Positions 1-7,660 of a stretch of 25,029 nucleotides of DNA are shown piece by piece. Positions within the stretch are counted from its first letter, which is position 1. Each line of letters starts with the position of its first letter. Position numbers and translations under genes: made by a program. The notes beneath the pieces are model-generated. The model was not told the DNA's origin. It saw only the letters and a list, made by a program, of their open reading frames with translations, and did no database searches. This DNA is from Sulfurimonas sp. (lineage in GTDB: Bacteria; Campylobacterota; Campylobacteria; Campylobacterales; Sulfurimonadaceae), in assembly GCA_026987995.1 (NCBI GenBank), contig JALSMC010000030.1:1-25029 (forward strand). The letters are read 5' to 3'.

Positions 1-32
1 TAGGATAGTCATTAGACTTCTTAAGTAACCTC

Positions 33-56
33 AGTCTAACTCTACGGAGTTGGACT
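33..56 (+). terminator. Hairpin terminator of the gene upstream of the window
   Basis: A perfect 10-bp stem (AGTCTAACTC with GAGTTGGACT, one G-U pair) closes a TACG loop of the stable UNCG class and is followed by TTTCTT. It lies just ahead of the tRNA, so it probably ends the transcript entering from the left. The T tract is short and interrupted, so its efficiency is uncertain. Confidence 0.6.
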
Positions 57-78
57 TTCTTAAATACTACATTTAAGT

Positions 79-162
79 GCACTCGTGGTGGAACGGTAGA
101 CACGCAACGTTGAGGTCGTTGTGCCTTCGGGTGTGGGAGTTCAAATCTCCCCGAGTGCACCA
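79..162 (+). tRNA. tRNA-Leu (anticodon GAG)
   Basis: The 84-nt gene has a 7-bp acceptor stem (GCACTCG with CGAGTGC, 79-85 and 152-158), an encoded CCA at 160-162, an anticodon stem CAACG/CGTTG around loop TTGAGGT (anticodon GAG at 112-114), a long class II variable arm with a TTCG loop (about 123-132), and a T arm with loop TTCAAAT. The long variable arm plus GAG identifies leucine, reading CUC and CUU codons. It stands alone between a terminator and a hypothetical gene, not in a tRNA cluster. Confidence 0.97.
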
Positions 163-213
163 TACATAACTTCTATATAAAACTTCCCAAATTCAATCAG
201 CTATACACACTCT

Positions 214-228
214 TTTGCTATATAAAAT
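214..228 (+). promoter_or_regulatory. Possible promoter for the gene at 306
   Basis: The sequence TTTTGCTATATAAAAT resembles the extended -10 of Campylobacterota housekeeping promoters (TGN before a TATAAT-like box, T-rich upstream, no -35 needed). It would give a leader of about 75 nt. The region is very AT-rich, so this is only a candidate. Confidence 0.35.
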
Positions 229-305
229 AAAAAATATGTTATAGTTGTTTAGATTAATTTTAATTGATCACTTCTACCGTTACTATAAAAATATAAAGGT
301 TATTT

Positions 306-983
306 ATGACAGAAAAGTACTTTAAGTTTATTCGTATGATTGTTGCTGGATTTGCAGCAGTTGGAATGATAATTGTTTTAGCAGGTGTTATATCTGAATT
401 ATCTAAATCAGATGCAGATTTAGGTGTCAAAGCAAGTCAGCCACATGTCAGTTTTGCAGACTATAAAGAGTTTCAAAACCGTTCTATAAAACCAGTAGTT
501 AAAGTTAGTGAGGCTGAATTAGAAAAAGAACGAAAGAAGTTCCAAAGTGCTTTTTTTAAACATTCACAATCTATATATACAAGTCTATCTAAATATTCAA
601 GTGCTCTTGGACAAGAAAAATTAAATAGTGATAACTTCGATGAGTATCTTTTTACCTTACTGTCTAAATATGACACTGAAATAAAAATAGCTTACCTAGA
701 GCAGTTAGATCTTGAGTCTAAAGCACTGCTGAAGTATGCAGACGAAATTAATGAAAATAAAGATAAGAAAGTAATTCTTTGGAGCGAATTTTTAGATTGG
801 TTTGCTAGTGACTTTGATGATCAGTTGCTAAACACTGAGATGGTGGAAGCAACAGAAAACATCTTTTTAAGTAAAGAGATGTTTATCGTTTTTATGCTTT
901 TGATAATTATTTTACTTTTAGCTAGATTTGAAATCAGTGACAAACCGAAGAAAGAAGCTGATGAGATAGAAGAAGTTAAGTAA
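306..983 (+). CDS. Unrecognised protein with N- and C-terminal membrane segments
   Basis: I do not recognise this 225-residue protein. It has one hydrophobic segment near the N terminus (about residues 11-29) and another near the C terminus (about 192-206), separated by a charged, Lys/Glu-rich and probably helical region of some 160 residues. A short acidic/lysine-rich tail follows. The layout suggests a protein anchored at both ends in the inner membrane with a long soluble domain, topology undetermined. The ATG at 306 has AAAGGT 5 nt upstream. The gene faces an opposite-strand gene ending 6 bp beyond its stop. No catalytic motif is visible, so no function is proposed. Confidence 0.8.
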   Translation: MTEKYFKFIRMIVAGFAAVGMIIVLAGVISELSKSDADLGVKASQPHVSFADYKEFQNRSIKPVVKVSEAELEKERKKFQSAFFKHSQSIYTSLSKYSSALGQEKLNSDNFDEYLFTLLSKYDTEIKIAYLEQLDLESKALLKYADEINENKDKKVILWSEFLDWFASDFDDQLLNTEMVEATENIFLSKEMFIVFMLLIIILLLARFEISDKPKKEADEIEEVK

Positions 984-995
984 GCTCTTCTATCT
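964..995. terminator. Inverted repeat across both convergent stop codons
   Basis: A perfect 10-bp inverted repeat, AGATAGAAGA (964-973) and TCTTCTATCT (986-995), has a 12-nt loop and spans the stop codon of the plus-strand gene (981-983) and that of the minus-strand gene (990-992). It could act as a bidirectional terminator. There is no clean T tract on either side, so this is inference from symmetry and position. Confidence 0.45.
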
Positions 996-2021
996 AAACA
1001 CTCTAGCACAATCTTTTTTTATAGCTCCTGGAATAGATGCAATTGACATAAATTGTGTCATGTTGAGCATAGGGTACATGAGTGCTATGTAGTATTGTGG
1101 TGCTAGAGTTTTAGCTTGATTGTTTTCAATGAGAATTGGATATGGCAACAAGCCTGCATTTTGATAACCAATTTTTTTAACAAATTTTCGTGTTCTTTTA
1201 GAGAGTTCTATCCCTATAATGACACTCCCGTTTTCAAGCAGATGTTCATAGATAATCTTTTTAGATTTACGAGCATTTTCAAGTAATTTATGATTACTAC
1301 CAGATGCTATAACTTCCATATCTTTATAATAGGGCATATTATCCATAAATCTATAATGACCTAACTTAGTATATTTTACAATATCTTTTGAGTTTTCTAA
1401 GTTTGAGAATGTTTGATTGAGCTTCTTCAATGTTTGTTGTGCTAATAAATTATTATAATCTTCTTGTAAAAAAGCTTTCATAAGGTAGATAGGATTTGTA
1501 ATACTAATGATGCCACTTTTTTTATTTATGAGTAATCTTAGTGTTCCTGCAAATCCTCTTTCTTTTTTTGAAGCATTTTTAGTTATTGCTTCATTTGTGA
1601 AAACTATGGATGTTATTAAACCTTTTTTATCAACTTTATATTCAGCTAATATTGAAAAATTGTTTTTTTTAAGATTTTCTCTAATTGTTTCAATGGGGAT
1701 GATTTTAAAAGTTAAAAAAGTAGATACTTTAGATATGTTACTATCTGATACAATCCCTGTAGCTATTGTTTCATTAATATTTTTATAATCAGGAGGAACT
1801 CTTTTACTAAAACCAATTGATTTATTAACTGTTTTATTTTGCCTTAGACGAAGCGGAGATATTTCTTTTTCATCACTATGAATTTTTATTGGAGAGATGA
1901 CTTTAACAGTAACCTCTGGTGGAGAAATTACTGTTGGTACTTGTATATGCACAGTGTTAGCTAATAGAGAACTTACATTAAAGATAGTAAAAGACAGAAT
2001 TGATATAGTATTATATTTCAT
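990..2021 (-). CDS. Unrecognised exported protein
   Basis: This 343-residue protein begins with a good signal peptide (Lys2, hydrophobic stretch, probable cleavage after Ala21 in LLA-N), so it is probably periplasmic or surface-associated. A Pro/Val-rich stretch follows, then a mixed alpha/beta body. The last 60 residues include a hydrophobic segment rich in Met and Pro and a single cysteine near the C terminus (Cys338). I do not recognise the family. The start is supported by TAAGGAAAT just upstream on the coding strand. It reads in the same direction as the repeat-protein gene upstream of it, with a strong hairpin in between, so the two are probably separate transcripts. Confidence 0.75.
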   Translation of the reverse strand: MKYNTISILSFTIFNVSSLLANTVHIQVPTVISPPEVTVKVISPIKIHSDEKEISPLRLRQNKTVNKSIGFSKRVPPDYKNINETIATGIVSDSNISKVSTFLTFKIIPIETIRENLKKNNFSILAEYKVDKKGLITSIVFTNEAITKNASKKERGFAGTLRLLINKKSGIISITNPIYLMKAFLQEDYNNLLAQQTLKKLNQTFSNLENSKDIVKYTKLGHYRFMDNMPYYKDMEVIASGSNHKLLENARKSKKIIYEHLLENGSVIIGIELSKRTRKFVKKIGYQNAGLLPYPILIENNQAKTLAPQYYIALMYPMLNMTQFMSIASIPGAIKKDCARVFR

Positions 2022-2057
2022 GGATTTCCTTAAGAGAGGTGTAATGAAGGGTGTTTG

Positions 2058-2089
2058 AACAAAGGAAAAGGTAAAACCTTTCCTTTGTT
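2058..2089 (-). terminator. Long hairpin between the two minus-strand genes
   Basis: A 14-bp stem with one bulged A (AACAAAGGAAAAGGT, 2058-2072, against ACCTTTCCTTTGTT, 2076-2089) has a 3-nt loop. It lies 18 bp beyond the stop of the repeat-protein gene and about 37 bp before the start of the next gene. It is very likely the terminator of the former, though it lacks a clear U run on the minus strand. Confidence 0.6.
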
Positions 2090-2107
2090 AAGAAAAGAAA
2101 ATATAAA

Positions 2108-2839
2108 TTATTTTCTAGAGTTTTTATACTCTTTATAACTATTGTAGTCATTCTCTGATGTAGATTTTCTTACATCGTTAGAAATTGTACTTGTTGACTT
2201 TCTAGCATCATGAGACACAGTTTTTGTAGAGTCATTAACATTGTCTGAAACACTGTCTGTAGAGTCTCGTAAATCATTAGAGACAGTTGTTGATGAAGTT
2301 CTTGCATCATTAGACACAGTTTTTGTAGAGTCATTAACATTGTCTGAAACACTGTCTGTAGAATCACGTAAATCATTAGAGATAGTTTTAGTAGAATCAG
2401 TCATATCATGAGAAACAGCAACTGTACTATCTTTCATGTCTTTTGTAGCCATAGTTGAACTATCCTTCATATCACGTGTTGCTGTTGTGATAGAATCTTT
2501 TGTGTCTTCTGCTAACTCAACAGTGCTATCTCGTACATCACGACTTACACTAGTAGTAGAAACTTCTCCACTCTTAACTGTAGCAATTTCACTACTTTTT
2601 AAATCATCTGATACTTTTACTGCTGTATCACGAGCATCACTACTTACATTCGTAGTTGTACGTTCTGCACTCTTTGCAGTTTCAACTGCTCCATCTTTCA
2701 TAGAATCAGCAGTATCACGTGCATCATGGCTCATCGTCGTAGTAGCATCCTTCATGTCTTTAAACATATCTCCAAAACTAAAGTCTCCAGCATTTAGGAT
2801 GCTTAGTGTTACAGCACTGATTAGAATCGCTTTTCTCAT
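2108..2839 (-). CDS. Exported 11-residue tandem-repeat protein, LEA/apolipoprotein-like
   Basis: This 243-residue protein starts with a signal peptide (MRKAILISAVTLSILNA, probable cleavage after Ala17). I chose the ATG at 2839 over one 36 bp further upstream because AAGGAA sits just ahead of it and the signal peptide begins there. Residues 107-227 are eleven consecutive 11-residue units with no gaps, e.g. KTISNDLRDST, DSVSDNVNDST, TTVSNDLRDST; residues 96-106 form a degenerate twelfth. Hydrophobic residues fall at positions 3 and 7, the rest being Asp, Ser, Thr, Asn and Arg. Such 11-mer periodicity is known from group 3 LEA proteins, apolipoproteins and synucleins, where it forms an amphipathic helix. 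No cysteine and no catalytic motif is present. A role in envelope or desiccation/osmotic protection is speculation. It diverges from the cytochrome/RND operon and shares its promoter element. Confidence 0.85.
   Translation of the reverse strand: MRKAILISAVTLSILNAGDFSFGDMFKDMKDATTTMSHDARDTADSMKDGAVETAKSAERTTTNVSSDARDTAVKVSDDLKSSEIATVKSGEVSTTSVSRDVRDSTVELAEDTKDSITTATRDMKDSSTMATKDMKDSTVAVSHDMTDSTKTISNDLRDSTDSVSDNVNDSTKTVSNDARTSSTTVSNDLRDSTDSVSDNVNDSTKTVSHDARKSTSTISNDVRKSTSENDYNSYKEYKNSRK
2213..2362. repeat. 99-bp-period tandem duplication inside the repeat gene
   Basis: The segment 2213-2263 recurs without a mismatch at 2312-2362, an offset of exactly 99 bp. Similarity continues beyond with scattered substitutions. 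The duplicated block corresponds to three 11-residue protein units (33 codons), so array growth by three-unit steps preserved both reading frame and helical phase. Confidence 0.9.
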
Positions 2840-2872
2840 GTATATTTCCTTTTTTTGGTATGTACCTTTTAA

Positions 2873-2895
2873 CACTATAACTCTTTTAAACTGAG
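2873..2895 (-). promoter_or_regulatory. Conserved promoter element, copy facing the repeat-protein gene
   Basis: Read on the minus strand this 23-bp segment contains AGTTTAAAAGAG followed by TTATAGTG and matches the plus-strand copy at 3026-3048 at 22 of 23 positions. TATAGT would serve as a -10 box, with transcription starting near 2865 and a leader of roughly 25-30 nt. A TTTAAGA lies 8 nt upstream of AGTTTAAAAGAG, with identical spacing in the other copy. Confidence 0.55.
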
Positions 2896-2989
2896 TTATA
2901 TCTTAAACAAAAATAATTTTTTTTAACTTTTTTGATGATTAATATTTATTTATATAAGCATTAATGATATATTTAGAAGTTATATATAG

Positions 2990-3008
2990 TTTCCTTATTT
3001 ATAGGAAA
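2990..3008. promoter_or_regulatory. Small dyad in the divergent control region
   Basis: TTTCCT and AGGAAA form a 6-bp inverted repeat with a 7-nt centre, lying between the two conserved promoter elements and closer to the RND side. It could be an operator, but such AT-rich dyads occur by chance. Confidence 0.25.
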
Positions 3009-3025
3009 TTTCTTTTAAGACTTTT

Positions 3026-3048
3026 CTTAGTTTAAAAGAGTTATAGTG
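3026..3048 (+). promoter_or_regulatory. Conserved promoter element, copy facing the cytochrome/RND operon
   Basis: This is the plus-strand partner of the element at 2873-2895, with one mismatch in 23 bp (T at 3028). TATAGT at 3042-3047 fits a -10 box about 50 bp ahead of the cytochrome start codon. The shared TTTAAGA-N8-AGTTTAAAAGAG arrangement upstream suggests one regulator or one promoter class controls both divergent transcripts. The rest of the 258-bp gap (2840-3097) is AT-rich and holds no gene I can see. Confidence 0.55.
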
Positions 3049-3097
3049 ATGGGAGATACAAAAAATACTTTTAATGTATACTAAAAAAAGGAGTCGT

Positions 3098-3508
3098 ATG
3101 AAAATATTTTTTATTTTGTTCGTGCTATTGAGTCAAATGCTTTTTGCTCAAGTTTATACAAAAGAGGATAGAATTAAAGACATGCAGGAAATGGCTAAAG
3201 CAATGTCGTATATAGAGACTGGATTTTTTTATAATAATATAGACTTAGTTCAGGATGGAGCTTTAAAACTATCTGATACTATTAGAAAACTGGAGCCTCC
3301 TTTAGAAGATAAAGAAGAAAAAGATCCAATGACACGTTATTTAAACGAGAGAGTGAAGTTTACAAATAAAATAGCTAAAAAAATAGATAAAAAAACTAAG
3401 CTTATTATACAAAGATTTAGAGAGGGTGATGTAACACAAGCCTTACAAGCTTATACAAAAGTAATGAAGCAGTGTATGGAATGTCATATACAAGTTAGAA
3501 ATTGGTAG
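3098..3508 (+). CDS. Small periplasmic mono-haem cytochrome c
   Basis: This 136-residue protein has a signal peptide (cleavage probably after Ala17, LFA-Q) and a single haem-binding motif CMECH at residues 126-130, very near the C terminus. The remainder is mostly helical and charged. A C-terminal CxxCH on a helical protein of this size recalls cytochrome c' / c556-type four-helix bundles, although similarity is by architecture only. The start at 3098 is chosen over an ATG 24 bp upstream because AAGGAG (3088-3093) sits 4 nt before it and the signal peptide starts there. It is the first gene of an operon with an adaptor and RND permease (5 bp to the next gene), so it may deliver or sense redox state for that system, which is inference. 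Confidence 0.85.
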   Translation: MKIFFILFVLLSQMLFAQVYTKEDRIKDMQEMAKAMSYIETGFFYNNIDLVQDGALKLSDTIRKLEPPLEDKEEKDPMTRYLNERVKFTNKIAKKIDKKTKLIIQRFREGDVTQALQAYTKVMKQCMECHIQVRNW

Positions 3509-3513
3509 TGTAA

Positions 3514-4317
3514 ATGAAACAAATAGCATTAGTTTTTTTAACTTTAATACTAGGAAGTCAATTATCAGCAATTGAATTACCTGTTACAGGTACAGTAGTC
3601 TCTTATAATCAAAAGATGATTGGCCCGAGATATATGGGATATATAAAAAATATTTATTTCGACATAGGTGACAAGGTTAAACGCGAAGATACCCTTTTTG
3701 AACTAGAATCAGCAGAGTTTGACATACTAAAAAATCAAGCAGATTTGGCTTTGGAACAAGCTGGTGCAATTGTAGATATTTATCGTACACGTTTACGTGC
3801 TATAAAACGAGAAAAAAGTTTGTTAAAGTCTAGAGGCATGGTAAATAGTTCTGATTTTGATAACCTTGATATTACGGCAGATAATGTTGTCGCAGGCTTG
3901 GCATCAGCACAAGTTCTTGTGAAAAATGCTGCAGAAAAGATTAAACAAATTTCTACGATTACAGGCTACTTAGAAGTTAAAGCACCAAATGACGGGATAA
4001 TAGTTGAAAAACGAATTCGAGTTGGGGATTTGGTTGCTCCTGGAATGTTGAGTATGATTATTGTTGATTTAAGTCACTTACAAATAGAAGCTCAGATTGC
4101 AGAGTCAGATTTGATGTATATACGTAAATATCAAAGAGTTAAAATCACAATTCCCTCTTTAAAACATGATACATACGGAGTGATTAAGTCCATTGTTCCA
4201 AGTGCTAACCCTATGGCCCATACATTTAAAATAATTGTCGATTTTAATAAAAGAAATAATAGAGTTTTCCCTGGAATGTATGCGAAGATTCTTATTCACA
4301 TTGATGAAGAAAAATAA
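3514..4317 (+). CDS. RND-type periplasmic adaptor (membrane fusion protein, HlyD family)
   Basis: This 267-residue protein has a signal peptide (cleavage probably after Ala19) and the standard adaptor layout: a first biotinyl/lipoyl half (about 36-64, with IGDKVKREDTLFELES), a helical hairpin (about 70-145), a second lipoyl half (about 149-175, VKAPNDGIIVEKRIRVGDLV), then beta-barrel sequence ending in a FPGMYAKI motif. It should bridge the inner-membrane permease to an outer-membrane channel. It is on the short side for the family and has little membrane-proximal domain. The ATG follows the cytochrome stop after 5 bp with only a weak GGTAG ribosome site, suggesting coupled translation. Its 4-bp gap to the permease gene marks them as one unit. 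The substrate cannot be read from the sequence. Confidence 0.9.
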   Translation: MKQIALVFLTLILGSQLSAIELPVTGTVVSYNQKMIGPRYMGYIKNIYFDIGDKVKREDTLFELESAEFDILKNQADLALEQAGAIVDIYRTRLRAIKREKSLLKSRGMVNSSDFDNLDITADNVVAGLASAQVLVKNAAEKIKQISTITGYLEVKAPNDGIIVEKRIRVGDLVAPGMLSMIIVDLSHLQIEAQIAESDLMYIRKYQRVKITIPSLKHDTYGVIKSIVPSANPMAHTFKIIVDFNKRNNRVFPGMYAKILIHIDEEK

Positions 4318-4320
4318 ACG

Positions 4321-5892
4321 ATGGCTTATAAAAGTAAAAATATTGCAGGATATTTAGCAAATAATTTTTTAAATAATCCTCTCACAATGATTCTTGCTAT
4401 TACAATACTTCTACTCGGATATATAACCTTAAATATTGCGCCTAGAGAAGAAGATCCTCAAATTGAAGTAAGTGGTGGTTCTATTATTGTTGTGGTTCCA
4501 GGAGCCTCTCCTGAAGCGATTTCAAATGTTGTTGTAAAACCACTTGAGAGACGTATTCGAGAGATTAAAGGGGTTGAGCATATTTATGGAAATGCCATGG
4601 ATAATGTTGGTATGGTGAATGTGCAGTATTTTATTGGAGAGAATAGAGAAGATTCTAATTTAAAACTATATGATAAAGTAATGCAAAATATGGATAATTT
4701 ACCAATGGGTGTAAAAGCACCTTTGATAAAACCATTTGATATTGATATAGATATACCCGTGGTAACGATAGCATTCTATCAAAAAGATCAAAAACACCCA
4801 AATACGATGCAACAATATCGCTTAGTACGAGATATTCAACAAGAAATTAATGCAATTGATAATGTTTCAAAAAGTACATTAAAGGGGATTAAACATCCTC
4901 AATTCAATATCGAAGTTGATTTAGATAAACTCTCAGCTTACCATCTTTCTCTAGGACAAATTTCTACAGCAGTTCAAGCAATTGCAAACAATGCCCCTGT
5001 TATAGATGCTCCCTCAAGTGATTCGTCAATAATGGTTTTTGGTGTGCAAAACGGGATTGAAAATGTTGATGATTTAAGTAATCTTATAGTTGCTCAATAT
5101 GGGGGTGCACCAATTTATCTCAAAAATGTAGCTGATGTAGAGTTTGATTTTAATATTCAAAATTTTCAAAGCTCTTTATTGTCAAAAAGAGATGATAATA
5201 GTACTTTCGACACCCCCATACAGCAAGTTACTTTGACTGTTTCAAAACTAAAAGGTACAAATGCTGTTCATATTGCTAAAAATGTCATAGATAAATTAAA
5301 AGAAAAAGGTGATATTTTACGTAATGCAGGTATTGGTTATATCATTACAAGAAATTATGGTATCCGTGCTGATGAAGCTGTTAGTGAGTTAATTCACCAC
5401 CTTGTTATTACCATTGGTATTATCGGTCTTATACTTATACCTTTTTTAGGTTGGAGAGAGTCTTTAGTAGTTTCAATTGCGGTACCAATGATACTTGCCA
5501 CTACACTATTTATAGCATATATGACAGATCAAACGATTAATAGAATTACACTTTTTGCTTTTTTGCTGAGCTTAGGTCTGATTGTTGATGATGCGATTAT
5601 TGTTATTGAAAATATTCATAGAAGAATGCACTTAAAAGAAACAGCGAATCAAACTTTTGATGAGATAATTGTAGAAGCTACCGATGAAATAGGACCTTCA
5701 ACAAATATTGCTACTATAGCAATCATTTTGACTATGGTACCTATGGCATATGTTGGTGGAATGATGGGACAGTTTATGAAACCAATTCCTTTGAATGTGC
5801 CAGTAGCATTAGCAGTTTCTCTTGTTGTAGCTTATGTGTTTACACCATTTCTTGCAAAAAAATTGATTAAACGCACAAAAGGAACACATTAG
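4321..5892 (+). CDS. RND efflux permease, N-terminal half
   Basis: This 523-residue protein matches the first half of an AcrB/HAE-type RND permease: TM1 (about 17-37), the PREEDPQI motif typical of the family at the start of the periplasmic loop, a porter domain to about residue 355, then TM2-TM6. The TM4 proton-relay pair is present as Asp423-Asp424 (GLIVDDAIIVIENI). It stops right after TM6 with LIKRTKGTH and a TAG. The second half follows 1 bp later in another frame. Together the two make 1106 residues, normal for one permease. Frame analysis shows the downstream frame is open from 5867 on, so one base lost near AAAAGG (5877-5882) would give a single fused protein. It is either a split-gene permease or a recent frameshift. 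Confidence 0.88.
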   Translation: MAYKSKNIAGYLANNFLNNPLTMILAITILLLGYITLNIAPREEDPQIEVSGGSIIVVVPGASPEAISNVVVKPLERRIREIKGVEHIYGNAMDNVGMVNVQYFIGENREDSNLKLYDKVMQNMDNLPMGVKAPLIKPFDIDIDIPVVTIAFYQKDQKHPNTMQQYRLVRDIQQEINAIDNVSKSTLKGIKHPQFNIEVDLDKLSAYHLSLGQISTAVQAIANNAPVIDAPSSDSSIMVFGVQNGIENVDDLSNLIVAQYGGAPIYLKNVADVEFDFNIQNFQSSLLSKRDDNSTFDTPIQQVTLTVSKLKGTNAVHIAKNVIDKLKEKGDILRNAGIGYIITRNYGIRADEAVSELIHHLVITIGIIGLILIPFLGWRESLVVSIAVPMILATTLFIAYMTDQTINRITLFAFLLSLGLIVDDAIIVIENIHRRMHLKETANQTFDEIIVEATDEIGPSTNIATIAIILTMVPMAYVGGMMGQFMKPIPLNVPVALAVSLVVAYVFTPFLAKKLIKRTKGTH

Positions 5893-5893
5893 T

Positions 5894-7645
5894 ATGGAAG
5901 AGTATATATATTCCATGTTGGGCTCAAAAAAGAAAAGAAAGAAAGTTATAATGTATATAGTTATGGCCTTTGTTGTAGCTATTATGATGATTCCCACAAA
6001 ATTAGTATTAGCTAAAATGCTTCCAGGAAAAAGTGCAAATACCTTTAGTGTATATGTTGATACTGCAACAAATAGTTCAATTACAGAAACTCAAAAGGTA
6101 ACTTCATGTGTCATAGATTACTTTAAAAAAGAGCAAAGTGTTGAGGATATGGAGGTGTATTTAGCTCAAGGTGCTCCACTAGATTATGCTGGTTTAGTAA
6201 AGGGAAGTGCTCTCAAGCGAATGAAAAATCAAGCAGAAATAGTGATAAACTTGACAGATAAGCATCATCGTGATGAACCCTCATATATGATGGTTCACCG
6301 TATCCGTCCTATAATTCAAAAAAAATGTGAACCTCTAGTCAATGCGACAACTATAAGGTTTGTAGAGATGCCATCTGGTCCCCCAACTTTAGCGACAATA
6401 GTTATAAGTCTTTTTGGTGTTGACGCAGGCTTGATGCGAGAGACAGCAGTGAAAATTTCTAATGTTCTTAAAGAAACAGAAGGTCTAGTTGATGTAGATG
6501 TTATGCAAGATGATATATACACTAAATACGAAATTATCCCAGACAAAGAAAAAATAATCCGTAGTGGCTTAAATGTTGAACAAGTAAATAATATACTTTA
6601 CCTTGCATTTCAAGGTATGGTAGTAGCAGTTAAAAACTCTAAAGCACAACAAGATCAGATACCTATATTTATCAGACTTAATGATGAAAGTCGAAGTGTC
6701 TTTCCAAATACAAGAGCGGGTCTGTACTGGAAACTGTCGCGTTTAAAACTGATGAATCCAATGGGGATGATGATACCTATAAAAGAGATGGTAGATGTCA
6801 AAGAAGTAAACTCGAATCCAAGTATATTTCGTAAGGATCTTCGTAATTTAGTGACAATTACAGCCGAATGTGATTTAGTATCGCAAGTCTATCCTCTGCT
6901 TGAGGCGAGAGATACTCTCATAGAGAAACTATCTCATGACTTTAATGTGACAAAGGTACCTGGTATAACTACTTACATGTTTGATTTAAACCTTGTAGAT
7001 AAAAAAACTCATGAGAAACTTTTATTGCGTTGGGATGGTGAGATGAAAGTATCTCTTGACACTTTTCGTGACTTGGGAGGGGCTTTTATAGCAGCCTTAA
7101 TTCTAATGTTTTTATTGATGGTTATATATTATAAATCTTTTGCATTAAGTGGTATAATCTTATTAGCTAGTTTTTTATCAATAATTGGTGTAATTATTGG
7201 ACATTTTATAACTGATATAATATCTTTAGTTTTTAGTGGTACAAACTTTTTCTTAACAGCGACATCTCTTATAGGTTTTATATCTTTAATGGGAATTAGT
7301 GCAAGAAGTTCACTTCTTTTGATAGACTTTTCCAAAGCTCTAATAGAAAAAGGAGTTGAAAAGAGAAGGGCAATTGCAATATCAACTGCAACAAGGGCAA
7401 AACCTATTTTAATGACTGCAATAGCTATTATATTAGGAAGTTTACTTCTTTCTACCGATCCTATTTTTGGTGGTCTTGGTATTGCACTTATTTTTGGATC
7501 TATAGCTTCAACTATAGTTTCCCTCTTTTTGGTTCCAATTATGATAAACAATACCGTGGCTATCTGTCCTATTGTTAACAAAGACTGCAAAGGTGGGATT
7601 AAAAAACATGTGAACCCAGAAGAACTAGGGTATAAATTAGATTAA
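5894..7645 (+). CDS. RND efflux permease, C-terminal half
   Basis: This 583-residue protein corresponds to the second half of an RND permease: a basic start, TM7 (about 18-40), the second porter loop (about 41-390) with the MPSGPP motif, then TM8-TM12. In TM10 the position of the essential AcrB lysine holds an arginine (Arg471, GISARSSLLLIDF), a conservative basic change. The ATG overlaps the preceding TAG region (TAGTATG), with AAAGGA 11 nt upstream, so coupled translation is possible. Whether both halves assemble as separate chains or come from a frameshifted single gene cannot be decided here. The following gene begins 15 bp after the stop, and no TolC-like gene is present in the operon. 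Confidence 0.88.
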   Translation: MEEYIYSMLGSKKKRKKVIMYIVMAFVVAIMMIPTKLVLAKMLPGKSANTFSVYVDTATNSSITETQKVTSCVIDYFKKEQSVEDMEVYLAQGAPLDYAGLVKGSALKRMKNQAEIVINLTDKHHRDEPSYMMVHRIRPIIQKKCEPLVNATTIRFVEMPSGPPTLATIVISLFGVDAGLMRETAVKISNVLKETEGLVDVDVMQDDIYTKYEIIPDKEKIIRSGLNVEQVNNILYLAFQGMVVAVKNSKAQQDQIPIFIRLNDESRSVFPNTRAGLYWKLSRLKLMNPMGMMIPIKEMVDVKEVNSNPSIFRKDLRNLVTITAECDLVSQVYPLLEARDTLIEKLSHDFNVTKVPGITTYMFDLNLVDKKTHEKLLLRWDGEMKVSLDTFRDLGGAFIAALILMFLLMVIYYKSFALSGIILLASFLSIIGVIIGHFITDIISLVFSGTNFFLTATSLIGFISLMGISARSSLLLIDFSKALIEKGVEKRRAIAISTATRAKPILMTAIAIILGSLLLSTDPIFGGLGIALIFGSIASTIVSLFLVPIMINNTVAICPIVNKDCKGGIKKHVNPEELGYKLD

Positions 7646-7660
7646 AAAAGGAATAAACAA

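Noticed and set aside
2436..2894. Long open frame on the plus strand opposite the 11-mer repeat gene
   Set aside because: It mirrors the repeat gene on the other strand; the minus frame has the signal peptide, ribosome site and phased repeats.
5856..5862. A7 run as a programmed slippage site joining the RND halves
   Set aside because: A shift at this run enters a frame with an immediate TGA at 5864, so it cannot produce the fused permease.
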